DNA from: an uncultured Acidimicrobium sp.
GTDB lineage: Bacteria > Actinomycetota > Acidimicrobiia > Acidimicrobiales > Ilumatobacteraceae
Assembly (NCBI GenBank): GCA_903850275.1
Contig: CAINLH010000228.1
Coordinates: 1 to 6,940 of the forward strand
DNA length: 6,940 bases
Reading direction: 5' to 3'
Position numbers and translations under genes: made by a program. The notes under the pieces are model-generated. The model did not search any database and had not been told where the DNA came from. It saw only the letters and a program-made list of their open reading frames with translations. Below are positions 1-5,943 of the stretch, piece after piece. The stretch's first letter is position 1; each line of letters opens with the position of its first letter.

Positions 1-1163
1 ATATCTCCGAGCGTCGTCCAGCCTCGGCCGAGAGGATCTTGTGATGCCTTCGTCTTTTCGGGGTCATTGTGATACTCGAATCGCGCCGGGCTCTCGAAAT
101 AGACAGTCCCTGTTTCATTCGCGGGCAACTCGTTGCCGTCTTCATCCAATATGTGCAGTATTCCGCTGAGTGCGACTCCTACAGTTCCCGGATGGGCGAG
201 CCATTGCGCAGTATCGCAATAAACAAAGCCGTTACCTTCGCTGCCTGCGTAGTACTCGTGAATCACTGGCCCAAACCACTCGATCATCTGCCGTTTGGTT
301 TCAATCGGGCAGGGTGCTGCTGCGTGGAAGACGCATGAGAGTGAGGAAACGTCGTACTTCGATCGAATCGTTGGATCGAGCTTGAGCAGGCGAATGAACA
401 TGGTCGGTACGGTTTGGCTGTGTGTCACTGAGTATTTCTCGATGCACTGCAGAAATTGCTCAGCATCAAAATGCTCCATGATCACGCTTGTGCCACCCAG
501 TCGTTGTACAACCAAGTTCCAGCGAAGCGGGGCAGCGTGATACAAGGGAGCTGGCGAGAGGTACACCATCTCGGAAGTCATCCCAAGTAGAAACTGACCA
601 AGGCCTACTAGTGCGGGTGGGGTTCCCAACGGGTTGTCTGCAAGATGGAGCTTGACTCCCTTAGGACGACCAGTTGTGCCGCTGGAATACAGCATGTCGG
701 CGCCTTCCTTGCGATCTGGCAGCGGCTCGTTCGGCTGTTGCGACACCAGATCTTCGAAGCTGTCGTAACCGTCGATTACGCCATCCAACATCAGTCGCAA
801 ATCAACATGTTGAATTTGGCCGGAAATCTCTTGTGCTTGATCGGACTTGTATTTGGAGGTGATGAAAGCCTTAGCTCCACAGTCATTCAAAATGTACGCA
901 AGTTCGTCAGAAGTCAACCTGCTTGAACACGCGGTGTAAACCAATCCCGCATAGTGGCAACCCCACACCACCTCGAAATAGCGATCGTGATTCTCTAGGC
1001 AAAGCGCAACGTGGTCGCCAGGCTTGAGTCCATGCTTGGCCAATGCTTGGCTAAATCGATTTGCGGCATCGTCTAATTGTTTGTAGGTATACGTAAAGCC
1101 GCTCTGGGCCATTACAACGGCAAGCTTGTCTGGTGTACTTTGGGCAATGTGTCCTGGGAACAT
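1..1163 (-). CDS. Acyl-CoA synthetase (AMP-binding, FadD4-like), 3' part cut off by window edge
   Basis: Reading the minus strand from the ATG at 1163 gives 387 uninterrupted codons that run off the left edge. The product is an ANL-superfamily ligase, which activates a carboxylic acid to an acyl-adenylate with ATP and then to the CoA thioester. Visible landmarks are the N-terminal MFPGHIAQSTPDKLAVV, typical of actinobacterial FadD4-type synthetases, the phosphate-binding loop YSSGTTGRPKGV at residues 159-170, and the adenine-side motif YYAGSEG at 304-310. The segment WTTLGD at 382-387 is the start of the conserved aspartate motif. The family is usually about 500-540 residues, so about a quarter is missing, including the C-terminal catalytic-lysine domain. 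An in-frame TGA lies a few codons upstream of the ATG and no other start codon intervenes. A TANNNT box seven bases before the ATG suggests a leaderless transcript. The substrate (fatty, aromatic or other acid) cannot be read from this part. Confidence 0.93.
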   Translation of the reverse strand, partial: MFPGHIAQSTPDKLAVVMAQSGFTYTYKQLDDAANRFSQALAKHGLKPGDHVALCLENHDRYFEVVWGCHYAGLVYTACSSRLTSDELAYILNDCGAKAFITSKYKSDQAQEISGQIQHVDLRLMLDGVIDGYDSFEDLVSQQPNEPLPDRKEGADMLYSSGTTGRPKGVKLHLADNPLGTPPALVGLGQFLLGMTSEMVYLSPAPLYHAAPLRWNLVVQRLGGTSVIMEHFDAEQFLQCIEKYSVTHSQTVPTMFIRLLKLDPTIRSKYDVSSLSCVFHAAAPCPIETKRQMIEWFGPVIHEYYAGSEGNGFVYCDTAQWLAHPGTVGVALSGILHILDEDGNELPANETGTVYFESPARFEYHNDPEKTKASQDPLGRGWTTLGD

Positions 1164-1169
1164 GCCTAT

Positions 1170-1176
1170 TACGGTA
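1170..1176. promoter_or_regulatory. Putative two-way -10 element between the acyl-CoA synthetase and SirB1-like genes
   Basis: The seven bases TACGGTA contain a TANNNT hexamer on both strands: TACGGT on plus (1170-1175) and TACCGT on minus (1171-1176). The minus-strand copy ends seven bases before the ATG at 1163, fitting a leaderless start. The plus-strand copy would start RNA near 1182, leaving a leader of about 35 bases that carries the AGGGG ribosome-binding site of the gene at 1217. Overlapping symmetric -10 elements are a known source of divergent transcription in bacteria. No convincing -35 was seen for either direction, so this remains a prediction. Confidence 0.45.
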
Positions 1177-1205
1177 GTGCAGACGGTTCAAGCAAAGAAT
1201 CTCGC

Positions 1206-1210
1206 AGGGG
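1206..1210 (+). promoter_or_regulatory. Ribosome-binding site of the SirB1-like gene
   Basis: AGGGG lies six bases before the ATG at 1217, a good Shine-Dalgarno match and spacing. It supports this start over later in-frame ATGs. It is the only clear Shine-Dalgarno sequence at a gene start in the window. Confidence 0.7.
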
Positions 1211-1216
1211 CAGATA

Positions 1217-1897
1217 ATGGATGTATTCAGGGAGTTCGCGCAACTGATGGCAGATCGTGGCGTAGAGCCGCAGCTGGATTTGGCGTGCGCACTCATCAGC
1301 AACGCGGGGGATCCGACTCACTCTGTGGACTCGGTCTTGGCTGCAGTCGACAAGATATCGAAAGAAGTCATCGCCGACGACGTTCCGTCAATGATGAAGG
1401 TCCTGTTTTCGCCACGAGGATTTTTCGGTAATTCAATGAATTACGACGATCCTGCAAATTCGCTTCTTGGAAATGTGATTGAGTCCAAACTGGGGATCCC
1501 CATTTCGTTATCTGTTCTTGCTTTGTCGGTAGCTGAGCGAAAAGGTTTTTCGATGTTTGGTGTGGGCATGCCAGGTCATTATTTGTGCGCGACCATTGCA
1601 GCTAATGGCGATCCGGTCTATTTCGATCCATTCCATGGCAGCGGAACGCTGACGGCTTCCGACTGTCGGTCGCTATATGAGGGGTTAACCGGATTGGCTA
1701 ACTGGAGCGGAGAATTTCTCAACCCGGCAACCTCTCGATTAACGGTTATTCGAATCTTGGCCAATCTGAAATCCATTTATCGCAGAAAAGGTGATGTAGA
1801 GGGCATCCGTTGGGTTATGCGAATGCGGCTAGCAATACCCGAAATTGCTGCCTCGGAGACGACTGAATTCGCGCGCCTTGTCCGGGGTTCCAATTAA
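1217..1897 (+). CDS. SirB1/transglutaminase-like family protein
   Basis: The 226-residue protein matches the SirB1 family (transglutaminase-like core followed by TPR-like helices). The family signature covers residues 76-124: YDDPANSLL, then LGIPISLSVL, then GVGMPGHYLC, followed by the DPFHG block at 137-141. His121 and Asp137 sit where the family keeps the His and Asp of the transglutaminase triad. The place of the nucleophilic cysteine is taken by the GIPISLS segment (93-99), as is usual in this family, so ordinary transglutaminase or protease activity is doubtful. Residues 169-215 (LNPATSRL through ANLKSIYRRKGD) form the helical tail seen in relatives. No signal peptide or membrane segment is visible, so it should be cytoplasmic. 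It diverges from the acyl-CoA synthetase and lies 33 bases before the acyl-CoA dehydrogenase on the same strand. The biochemical role of the family is not established; a link to acyl metabolism is only inferred from position. Confidence 0.88.
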   Translation: MDVFREFAQLMADRGVEPQLDLACALISNAGDPTHSVDSVLAAVDKISKEVIADDVPSMMKVLFSPRGFFGNSMNYDDPANSLLGNVIESKLGIPISLSVLALSVAERKGFSMFGVGMPGHYLCATIAANGDPVYFDPFHGSGTLTASDCRSLYEGLTGLANWSGEFLNPATSRLTVIRILANLKSIYRRKGDVEGIRWVMRMRLAIPEIAASETTEFARLVRGSN

Positions 1898-1920
1898 AAC
1901 CAATATCCAGATTCCAATTA
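1888..1920 (+). repeat. Nine-base direct repeat around the acyl-CoA dehydrogenase promoter
   Basis: TTCCAATTA occurs at 1888-1896, where it overlaps the stop codon of the SirB1-like gene, and again at 1912-1920, where it runs into the TAGTCT -10 box. The copies are 24 bases apart, a little over two helical turns. One covers the -10 edge and the other lies about where a -35 would be, as regulator sites often do. No regulator gene is in the window, and a short AT-rich repeat may be chance. Confidence 0.4.
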
Positions 1921-1924
1921 GTCT
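1919..1924 (+). promoter_or_regulatory. Putative leaderless -10 box of the acyl-CoA dehydrogenase gene
   Basis: TAGTCT fits TANNNT and ends exactly six bases before the ATG at 1931, placing the expected transcription start at or next to the start codon. There is no Shine-Dalgarno sequence upstream of the ATG (GTTGAC precedes it), which agrees with a leaderless mRNA. It would give the dehydrogenase its own transcript rather than only read-through from the SirB1-like gene. Confidence 0.5.
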
Positions 1925-1930
1925 GTTGAC

Positions 1931-3133
1931 ATGTCAATGACTGAGCAGATGACCCAAGATGAACAACTAGTCCGCACTCAAGTAGCGGATTTACTGGCTC
2001 AGTTGCCAGCTAAAACTACGAAGCCAATCGAGTTTCTGGGTAAACAGTTCGACCTTGGCCTTGCTTGGGTGCATTTCCCCCTTGGTTGCGGTGGCCTCGG
2101 AGTATCACCCAAGTTTCAGAAAATCGTCAATGAAGAGATTGGTAAAGCTGGTGGACCCAGCGCTTATGCAAGAAATCCAATTGGATATGGAATGTGTGGA
2201 CCAACCGTTGTGGAGTGGGGCAGCGATGCTCAAAAAGCGCGCTATCTCCGCCCGTTATTCACTGGTGAAGAAATATGGTGCCAGTTGTTTTCCGAGCCAG
2301 GTTCCGGGTCGGACTTCGCGGGGTTGTCCGCAAAAGGTGTACGCGATGGAGACGAGTGGGTAGTGAATGGCCAGAAGGTCTGGACAACGCTCGCACATCT
2401 TTCAAAATGGGGACTACTTGTGGTCCGTACAGATCCAGATGCCGTGAAGCACGCAGGCCTCACTGCGTTGATCGTAGATATGCATGCGCCTGGTGTTGAG
2501 GTCCGCCCATTGCGACAGATGACTGGTGAAGCGGAGTTCAACGAGGTGTATTTCACGGATGCGAAAGTTCCATTTTCAGAAACTCTTGGATCGACGGGCG
2601 ACGGCTGGCGCGTCAGTTTGACGACGCTGATGAACGAACGCGTCGCGATAGGCGGAGCTATTCCGCAGCAAGGATCTGGTCCTATTAGGGAAGCCGTAAG
2701 GCTGTGGAACGCTTTATCTCCTGAACGGAAAGATTCCGCAACCAAGGATCGACTGATGCAACTTTGGAGTCGAGCCGAGGTGGCGCGATTGACGAATATA
2801 CGTGCTGGTCAAAGTAGGAAAATGGGTGTTCCGGGCCCCGAAGGTTCGATAGGCAAAATGGTGAGCGCTGATTTAAACAAAGAGACTTATGAGTTCTGTA
2901 TTGATCTGCTGGGCGCAGACGGCATGTTGTACGGCAGTTACGAGTTTGTACGGCCGGATTCTGCAATGAGTTTTGATTCGATTCCTAAGGCCTTCCTTCG
3001 AGCGCGAGCCAACAGCATCGAGGGTGGAACCAGCGAAGTGATGAGAAACATCTTGGGGGAGCGTGTGCTTGGTTTACCTGGCGACGTTCGAGTCGATCGA
3101 GAAATGCCATGGAGCAAAGTTCCTAGAAACTAA
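1931..3133 (+). CDS. Acyl-CoA dehydrogenase (FadE family)
   Basis: This 400-residue flavoprotein should introduce the alpha,beta double bond into an acyl-CoA, passing electrons from FAD to an electron-transfer flavoprotein; it is soluble and cytoplasmic. The helical N-terminal domain covers about residues 1-110. The beta domain begins with WCQLFSEPGSGSD (116-128), the flavin- and substrate-binding signature, and continues with WVVNGQKVWTT (143-153). The C-terminal helical domain ends with SIEGGTSEVMRNILGERVLG (362-381). In the GGTSE-type motif the catalytic glutamate of medium-chain enzymes is not at exactly the same place, so the catalytic base is uncertain; Glu364 is one neighbour. Length is normal for the family. 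The ATG at 1931 is favoured by a -10 box six bases upstream, though ATGs at 1937 and 1949 are in frame. With the acyl-CoA synthetase nearby, a role in breakdown of an acyl or side-chain substrate is likely, but the substrate is not determined. Its TAA overlaps the ispH stop on the other strand. Confidence 0.95.
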   Translation: MSMTEQMTQDEQLVRTQVADLLAQLPAKTTKPIEFLGKQFDLGLAWVHFPLGCGGLGVSPKFQKIVNEEIGKAGGPSAYARNPIGYGMCGPTVVEWGSDAQKARYLRPLFTGEEIWCQLFSEPGSGSDFAGLSAKGVRDGDEWVVNGQKVWTTLAHLSKWGLLVVRTDPDAVKHAGLTALIVDMHAPGVEVRPLRQMTGEAEFNEVYFTDAKVPFSETLGSTGDGWRVSLTTLMNERVAIGGAIPQQGSGPIREAVRLWNALSPERKDSATKDRLMQLWSRAEVARLTNIRAGQSRKMGVPGPEGSIGKMVSADLNKETYEFCIDLLGADGMLYGSYEFVRPDSAMSFDSIPKAFLRARANSIEGGTSEVMRNILGERVLGLPGDVRVDREMPWSKVPRN

Positions 3134-4203
3134 GCAGTAGATTGCAGTTGTTCCAGCACTCGGCTGGCACTAATCGAACGATCATCGATAAGTGTGCCTA
3201 AGGAAGCTGCACCGCCAACCATTGTTTTGGCGGCGCGTTCTACTGCTTGCTGCAAAGAACGAATATTTCGTGGAGGAGGAAAGTACTCATCTTCTGTGGT
3301 GATTCGTACTTCGGTAACTCCATTTTCCGGGTTCAGTCTTTTCAGTACCAGCGTGACCAATTCTTCTGGCGCCGAGGCACCAGCGGTAACTCCGACCGTT
3401 CCTGACAGGTTCAAGGGAATCTCTTCTTCACTGTTCACACGTAGCACTTGCTTGCAACCAAGATCGGTGGCGAGCCGAGCGAGGGCCATGGTGTTGGAGG
3501 AATTGGACGAACCTATGACTACAACGGTGTCGCATTTCGAAGCGATTTCCATGAGCGCGCTCTGGCGGTTGGTGGTTGCGAAACACAAGTCACTTTTTCC
3601 AGGCGACCACACTTGCGGATATTTCACTCGCACTGCTTCAGCAACGGATGACCAATCACGATGTGAGAGCGTTGTCTGAGCAAGTAACGCAACTGCGCCG
3701 TCGATATTGGGAAGGGCAGCCACCTCTTCAATTGTTTCTACTCGATCGATCGAATCTGGAGCGACTGCCATTGTCCCGACTGCCTCTTCATGGCCCTCAT
3801 GACCGACGTAGATAATTCTGTAACCCTTAGATGCCCGAGTTTTAACTTCGTGATGCACCTTCGTAACTAGCGGACAAACTGAATCCACGACGAAACGACC
3901 TTGTTGTTTGGCGGCAAGCACAACTTCTGGAGCCGATCCATGCGCTGAGAGCATGATCGGGGATCCATGAGGAACGTCGCTGATCGATTCAACAAAAACA
4001 ACTCCCTGCTGTTCAAACCTCTTCACGACCGATTTGTTGTGAACGATCTCGTGGAAGCAATAAACGGGAGCGGGGAATGTTCGCACCATCCACGCGAGTG
4101 CCTTAATCGCCATTTCTACGCCAGCGCAGAAGCCGCGGGGGGCTGCAAGCAGAACAACATCAACCTCGCTACATTTCGCGTCATCGTTCGGTCGTTGCGT
4201 CAC
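3130..4203 (-). CDS. ispH: 4-hydroxy-3-methylbut-2-enyl diphosphate reductase (IspH/LytB)
   Basis: The 357-residue product is IspH, the iron-sulfur enzyme that reduces HMBPP to IPP and DMAPP in the final step of the MEP isoprenoid pathway. The three cluster cysteines are in PRGFCAGV (Cys26), DSVCPLVTKVH (Cys110) and LCFATTNRQ (Cys207). Substrate-binding residues are in HEIVHNK (His55), SAHGSAPEV (His88), YVGHEGHEEAVGT (His138 and Glu140), QTTLS (176-180), GSSNSSNT (231-238) and TAGASAPEE (273-281). The spacing between Cys26, His55, His88, Cys110, His138 and Glu140 is the same as in the E. coli enzyme. The gene starts with GTG at 4203; an in-frame TGA upstream leaves no alternative ATG, GTG or TTG, and no clear Shine-Dalgarno sequence is seen. 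It diverges from der across about 54 bases. Its TAG stop is interleaved with the TAA of the convergent acyl-CoA dehydrogenase gene. All key residues are present, so it should be active. Confidence 0.98.
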   Translation of the reverse strand: MTQRPNDDAKCSEVDVVLLAAPRGFCAGVEMAIKALAWMVRTFPAPVYCFHEIVHNKSVVKRFEQQGVVFVESISDVPHGSPIMLSAHGSAPEVVLAAKQQGRFVVDSVCPLVTKVHHEVKTRASKGYRIIYVGHEGHEEAVGTMAVAPDSIDRVETIEEVAALPNIDGAVALLAQTTLSHRDWSSVAEAVRVKYPQVWSPGKSDLCFATTNRQSALMEIASKCDTVVVIGSSNSSNTMALARLATDLGCKQVLRVNSEEEIPLNLSGTVGVTAGASAPEELVTLVLKRLNPENGVTEVRITTEDEYFPPPRNIRSLQQAVERAAKTMVGGAASLGTLIDDRSISASRVLEQLQSTA

Positions 4204-4242
4204 GGTGGAGAATTCAACTTCTGTCCCTTTACTTCATAGGGC

Positions 4243-4250
4243 TTGTACAA
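4243..4250. repeat. Eight-base palindrome in the ispH-der divergent gap
   Basis: TTGTACAA is a perfect palindrome that overlaps the first five bases of the putative der -10 box TACAAT (4246-4251). It could be a small operator or simply a by-product of the -10 sequence. No flanking extension of the symmetry was found. Confidence 0.35.
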
Positions 4251-4251
4251 T
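4246..4251 (+). promoter_or_regulatory. Putative leaderless -10 box of der
   Basis: TACAAT differs from the consensus TATAAT at one base and ends exactly six bases before the GTG at 4258. The expected transcription start falls on that GTG, giving a leaderless mRNA. This is the main argument for choosing the GTG rather than the in-frame TTG at 4243, which would lie upstream of the transcription start. No convincing -35 was found. Confidence 0.6.
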
Positions 4252-4257
4252 GAGCGG

Positions 4258-5574
4258 GTGACAAACCCTCTTCCTACCGTGGTCATCGTCGGTCGACCGA
4301 ATGTGGGCAAGAGCACACTGTTCAACCGGTTTTTGGGTTCCCAAGTAGCCATCGTTGAGGACCAGCCAGGTATTACCCGCGATCGTTTTGAGCGCGAAGT
4401 GGAATGGACGGGCAAGCGCTTCAACTTGGTTGATACGGGCGGTTGGATGCCAGATGGCGATGAGCTGGATGCAAAAGTGAGTTTGCAAGTCGAAGAAGCC
4501 GCACGCACCGCCGACTTAGTCCTGTTCATCGTGGACACTGCCGTCGGCGTAACAGATGACGATGAGGCCATTGCCATGTGGTTGCGAAGAGTTTCATGCC
4601 CAGTAATTGTTGTTTCCAACAAGATCGATAGCGATCGCCGAGAAGCAGATAAATGGGATTTCATGATGCTCGGATTCGGCGAGCCCGTGCCAGTTTCGGC
4701 TCTTCATGGTCGAAAATCAGGAGACTTGCTCGACACCATTCTCGAAAAGATTGACGCTCACGATGTGGTTGAAGAAGTCGTCTCAACAGATCGTCGTCAG
4801 TCGGGAACACCTCGCGTCTCCATCGTTGGTCGCCCCAATGTTGGCAAGAGCACGCTTTTCAACCGTTTGGTTGGCGAAGACCGATCAATTACTCACGACA
4901 TGCCAGGGACTACTCGCGACGCCATTGACACTTTGGTGGAAACGCCAGATGGACCAATCATGTTCGTTGATACTGCGGGTATGCGACGCAAAAGCAAGGT
5001 TGACGACTCGGCGGAGTACTACTCGTTCGTTCGTGCGCTACGAGCAGTCGATGAATCAGATGTTGCCATCTTGGTGATCGACGCTCTTGAAGGCATCACA
5101 AACCAAGACCAACGCTTGGCCGAGCGCATTGACGCTGCTGGTTGCCCTGTTTTGGTTGTACTGAACAAGTGGGAAATGCTTGATGCGGAGCAACGTGATT
5201 ACATTGATACCGAGATGGTGCGTAAGTTGTACTTCATCGGAGATGCGCCGATCTTGAAGATGTCTGCATTGACAGGTAAGGGCGTGCATCGTTTGGTTCC
5301 AATTCTTCAGGACAGTATCGAGACGTATCACAAGCGCGTACCCACCAAGGACGTCAATCGTGTTATCGCCGAGGCCCAACAGAAGCACCCGGCGGGTGGC
5401 GGCTCAAGAGTGCTGTACGCATTGCAAGGTGCTTCAGACCCTCCGACTTTTACCTTGTTCGTTAACCGCGAATTGCCTCAGCCCTACCTTCGCTATTTGG
5501 AGCGTTGCATCCGTGAGAAATTTGAGTTTGGTTCGACGCCTATCAAGATGCGCGTGAGAAAACGAGCGGATTGA
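4258..5574 (+). CDS. der: Ribosome-assembly GTPase Der (EngA)
   Basis: Der carries two GTPase domains in tandem and a KH-like C-terminal domain, and is an essential factor for maturation of the 50S ribosomal subunit. With the GTG start the protein has 438 residues, normal for the family. The first GTPase domain shows GRPNVGKST (12-20), DTGG (59-62), NKID (121-124) and SALHGRK (147-153). The second shows GRPNVGKST (191-199), PGTTRD, DTAG (238-241), NKWE (303-306) and SALTGKG (336-342). The KH-like domain from about 343 ends in the basic tail KMRVRKRAD. All nucleotide-binding motifs are intact. An in-frame TTG at 4243 would add five residues, but it lies upstream of the predicted transcription start. 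The gene diverges from ispH and is followed six bases after its stop by a small zinc-ribbon membrane protein, probably on the same transcript. Confidence 0.97.
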   Translation: MTNPLPTVVIVGRPNVGKSTLFNRFLGSQVAIVEDQPGITRDRFEREVEWTGKRFNLVDTGGWMPDGDELDAKVSLQVEEAARTADLVLFIVDTAVGVTDDDEAIAMWLRRVSCPVIVVSNKIDSDRREADKWDFMMLGFGEPVPVSALHGRKSGDLLDTILEKIDAHDVVEEVVSTDRRQSGTPRVSIVGRPNVGKSTLFNRLVGEDRSITHDMPGTTRDAIDTLVETPDGPIMFVDTAGMRRKSKVDDSAEYYSFVRALRAVDESDVAILVIDALEGITNQDQRLAERIDAAGCPVLVVLNKWEMLDAEQRDYIDTEMVRKLYFIGDAPILKMSALTGKGVHRLVPILQDSIETYHKRVPTKDVNRVIAEAQQKHPAGGGSRVLYALQGASDPPTFTLFVNRELPQPYLRYLERCIREKFEFGSTPIKMRVRKRAD

Positions 5575-5580
5575 GTAGTA

Positions 5581-5832
5581 ATGCCCTGGTGTGAAGTATG
5601 CGCTAAGTATCTGGCGCCATCTGCCATGAATGTAGATGGATCTTGTCCATCGTGCAATCGTGTCGTAGCAAACACGAACATCAATGGCTCGATCACATCG
5701 GGCAATCTCGATTTGAAGAGTTTGGCCCGAGGTTCAAATGACGAAGACGTTTCCGTACCTTGGCATTTCAAGCTGCTCGTCGGTGCTTTGGTCTTGTACC
5801 TCGCTTGGCGTGTTGTCGACCTCTTTCGTTAA
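5581..5832 (+). CDS. Small zinc-ribbon protein with one C-terminal membrane helix
   Basis: This 83-residue protein begins MPWCEVCAKYLAPSAM and has two CxxC pairs (Cys4, Cys7 and Cys22, Cys25), a spacing typical of a structural zinc ribbon. A polar, probably flexible linker (about 27-58) leads to a single hydrophobic helix, WHFKLLVGALVLYLAWRVV (61-79), with a short basic end. It has no signal peptide, so the zinc ribbon is probably cytoplasmic and the protein tail-anchored. The ATG follows the der stop codon by six bases with only a weak GAG upstream, suggesting co-transcription and perhaps coupled translation with der. I recall similar short proteins next to der in some actinobacteria, but no function is known to me. 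Chance coding is unlikely because the cysteine pattern and membrane helix form a coherent design. A role in ribosome assembly at the membrane would be speculation from position alone. Confidence 0.85.
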   Translation: MPWCEVCAKYLAPSAMNVDGSCPSCNRVVANTNINGSITSGNLDLKSLARGSNDEDVSVPWHFKLLVGALVLYLAWRVVDLFR

Positions 5833-5845
5833 CGACTGAGCGCGA

Positions 5846-5851
5846 TAGCCT
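5846..5851 (+). promoter_or_regulatory. Possible -10 box of the tRNA-Pro gene
   Basis: TAGCCT fits TANNNT and would start RNA about four bases before the mature tRNA 5' end at 5862. No -35 element is clear, and the tRNA could also be reached by read-through from the der operon, whose last stop is only 29 bases upstream. This is a weak call. Confidence 0.25.
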
Positions 5852-5861
5852 CAAGAACGTA

Positions 5862-5939
5862 CGGGCTGTAGCGCAGCTTGGTTAGCGCGCTTGTCTGGGG
5901 GACAAGAGGTCGTGGGTTCAAATCCCGCCAGCCCGACCA
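5862..5939 (+). tRNA. tRNA-Pro, anticodon GGG
   Basis: The 78 bases fold as a full cloverleaf. The acceptor stem CGGGCTG pairs with CAGCCCG, with discriminator A and an encoded CCA at 5937-5939. The D stem is GCGC/GCGC, and the anticodon stem CTTGT/ACAAG encloses the loop CTGGGGG. The T stem GTGGG/CCCGC has one G-U pair and a TTCAAAT loop. The anticodon GGG reads proline codon CCC (and CCU by wobble), and the first pair C1-G72 is typical of bacterial tRNA-Pro. The gene ends only four bases before the stop codon of the convergent transporter gene. Confidence 0.97.
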
Positions 5940-5943
5940 ATAC

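Noticed and set aside
69..926. Several plus-strand open frames of 60-95 codons in the first kilobase
   Set aside because: They lie opposite the acyl-CoA synthetase frame on the minus strand, whose translation carries clear family motifs; their own translations look like nothing known.
2242..2745. A 167-codon minus-strand open frame inside the acyl-CoA dehydrogenase gene
   Set aside because: It is a shadow of a well-supported gene; the translation has no recognisable domain and a composition typical of antisense reading.
4250..4261. Three-codon reading frame ATG AGC GGG TGA just before der, with its stop overlapping the GTG
   Set aside because: It could have been a coupling leader peptide, but the -10 box at 4246-4251 places transcription start at the GTG, so the ATG would not be in the mRNA.
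4200..4664. A 154-codon minus-strand open frame opposite the beginning of der
   Set aside because: It is serine/threonine rich, has no known motif and is antisense to the highly conserved first GTPase domain of Der; it also overlaps the ispH start.
4284..4880. Similar DNA stretches around 4284-4333 and 4824-4873
   Set aside because: These encode the matching P-loops of the two GTPase domains of Der, an ancient internal duplication present in all Der proteins, not a mobile or recent repeat.
5833..5861. Possible terminator after the zinc-ribbon gene
   Set aside because: The short GAG/CTC pairing around 5838-5853 is too weak and has no following T-run.
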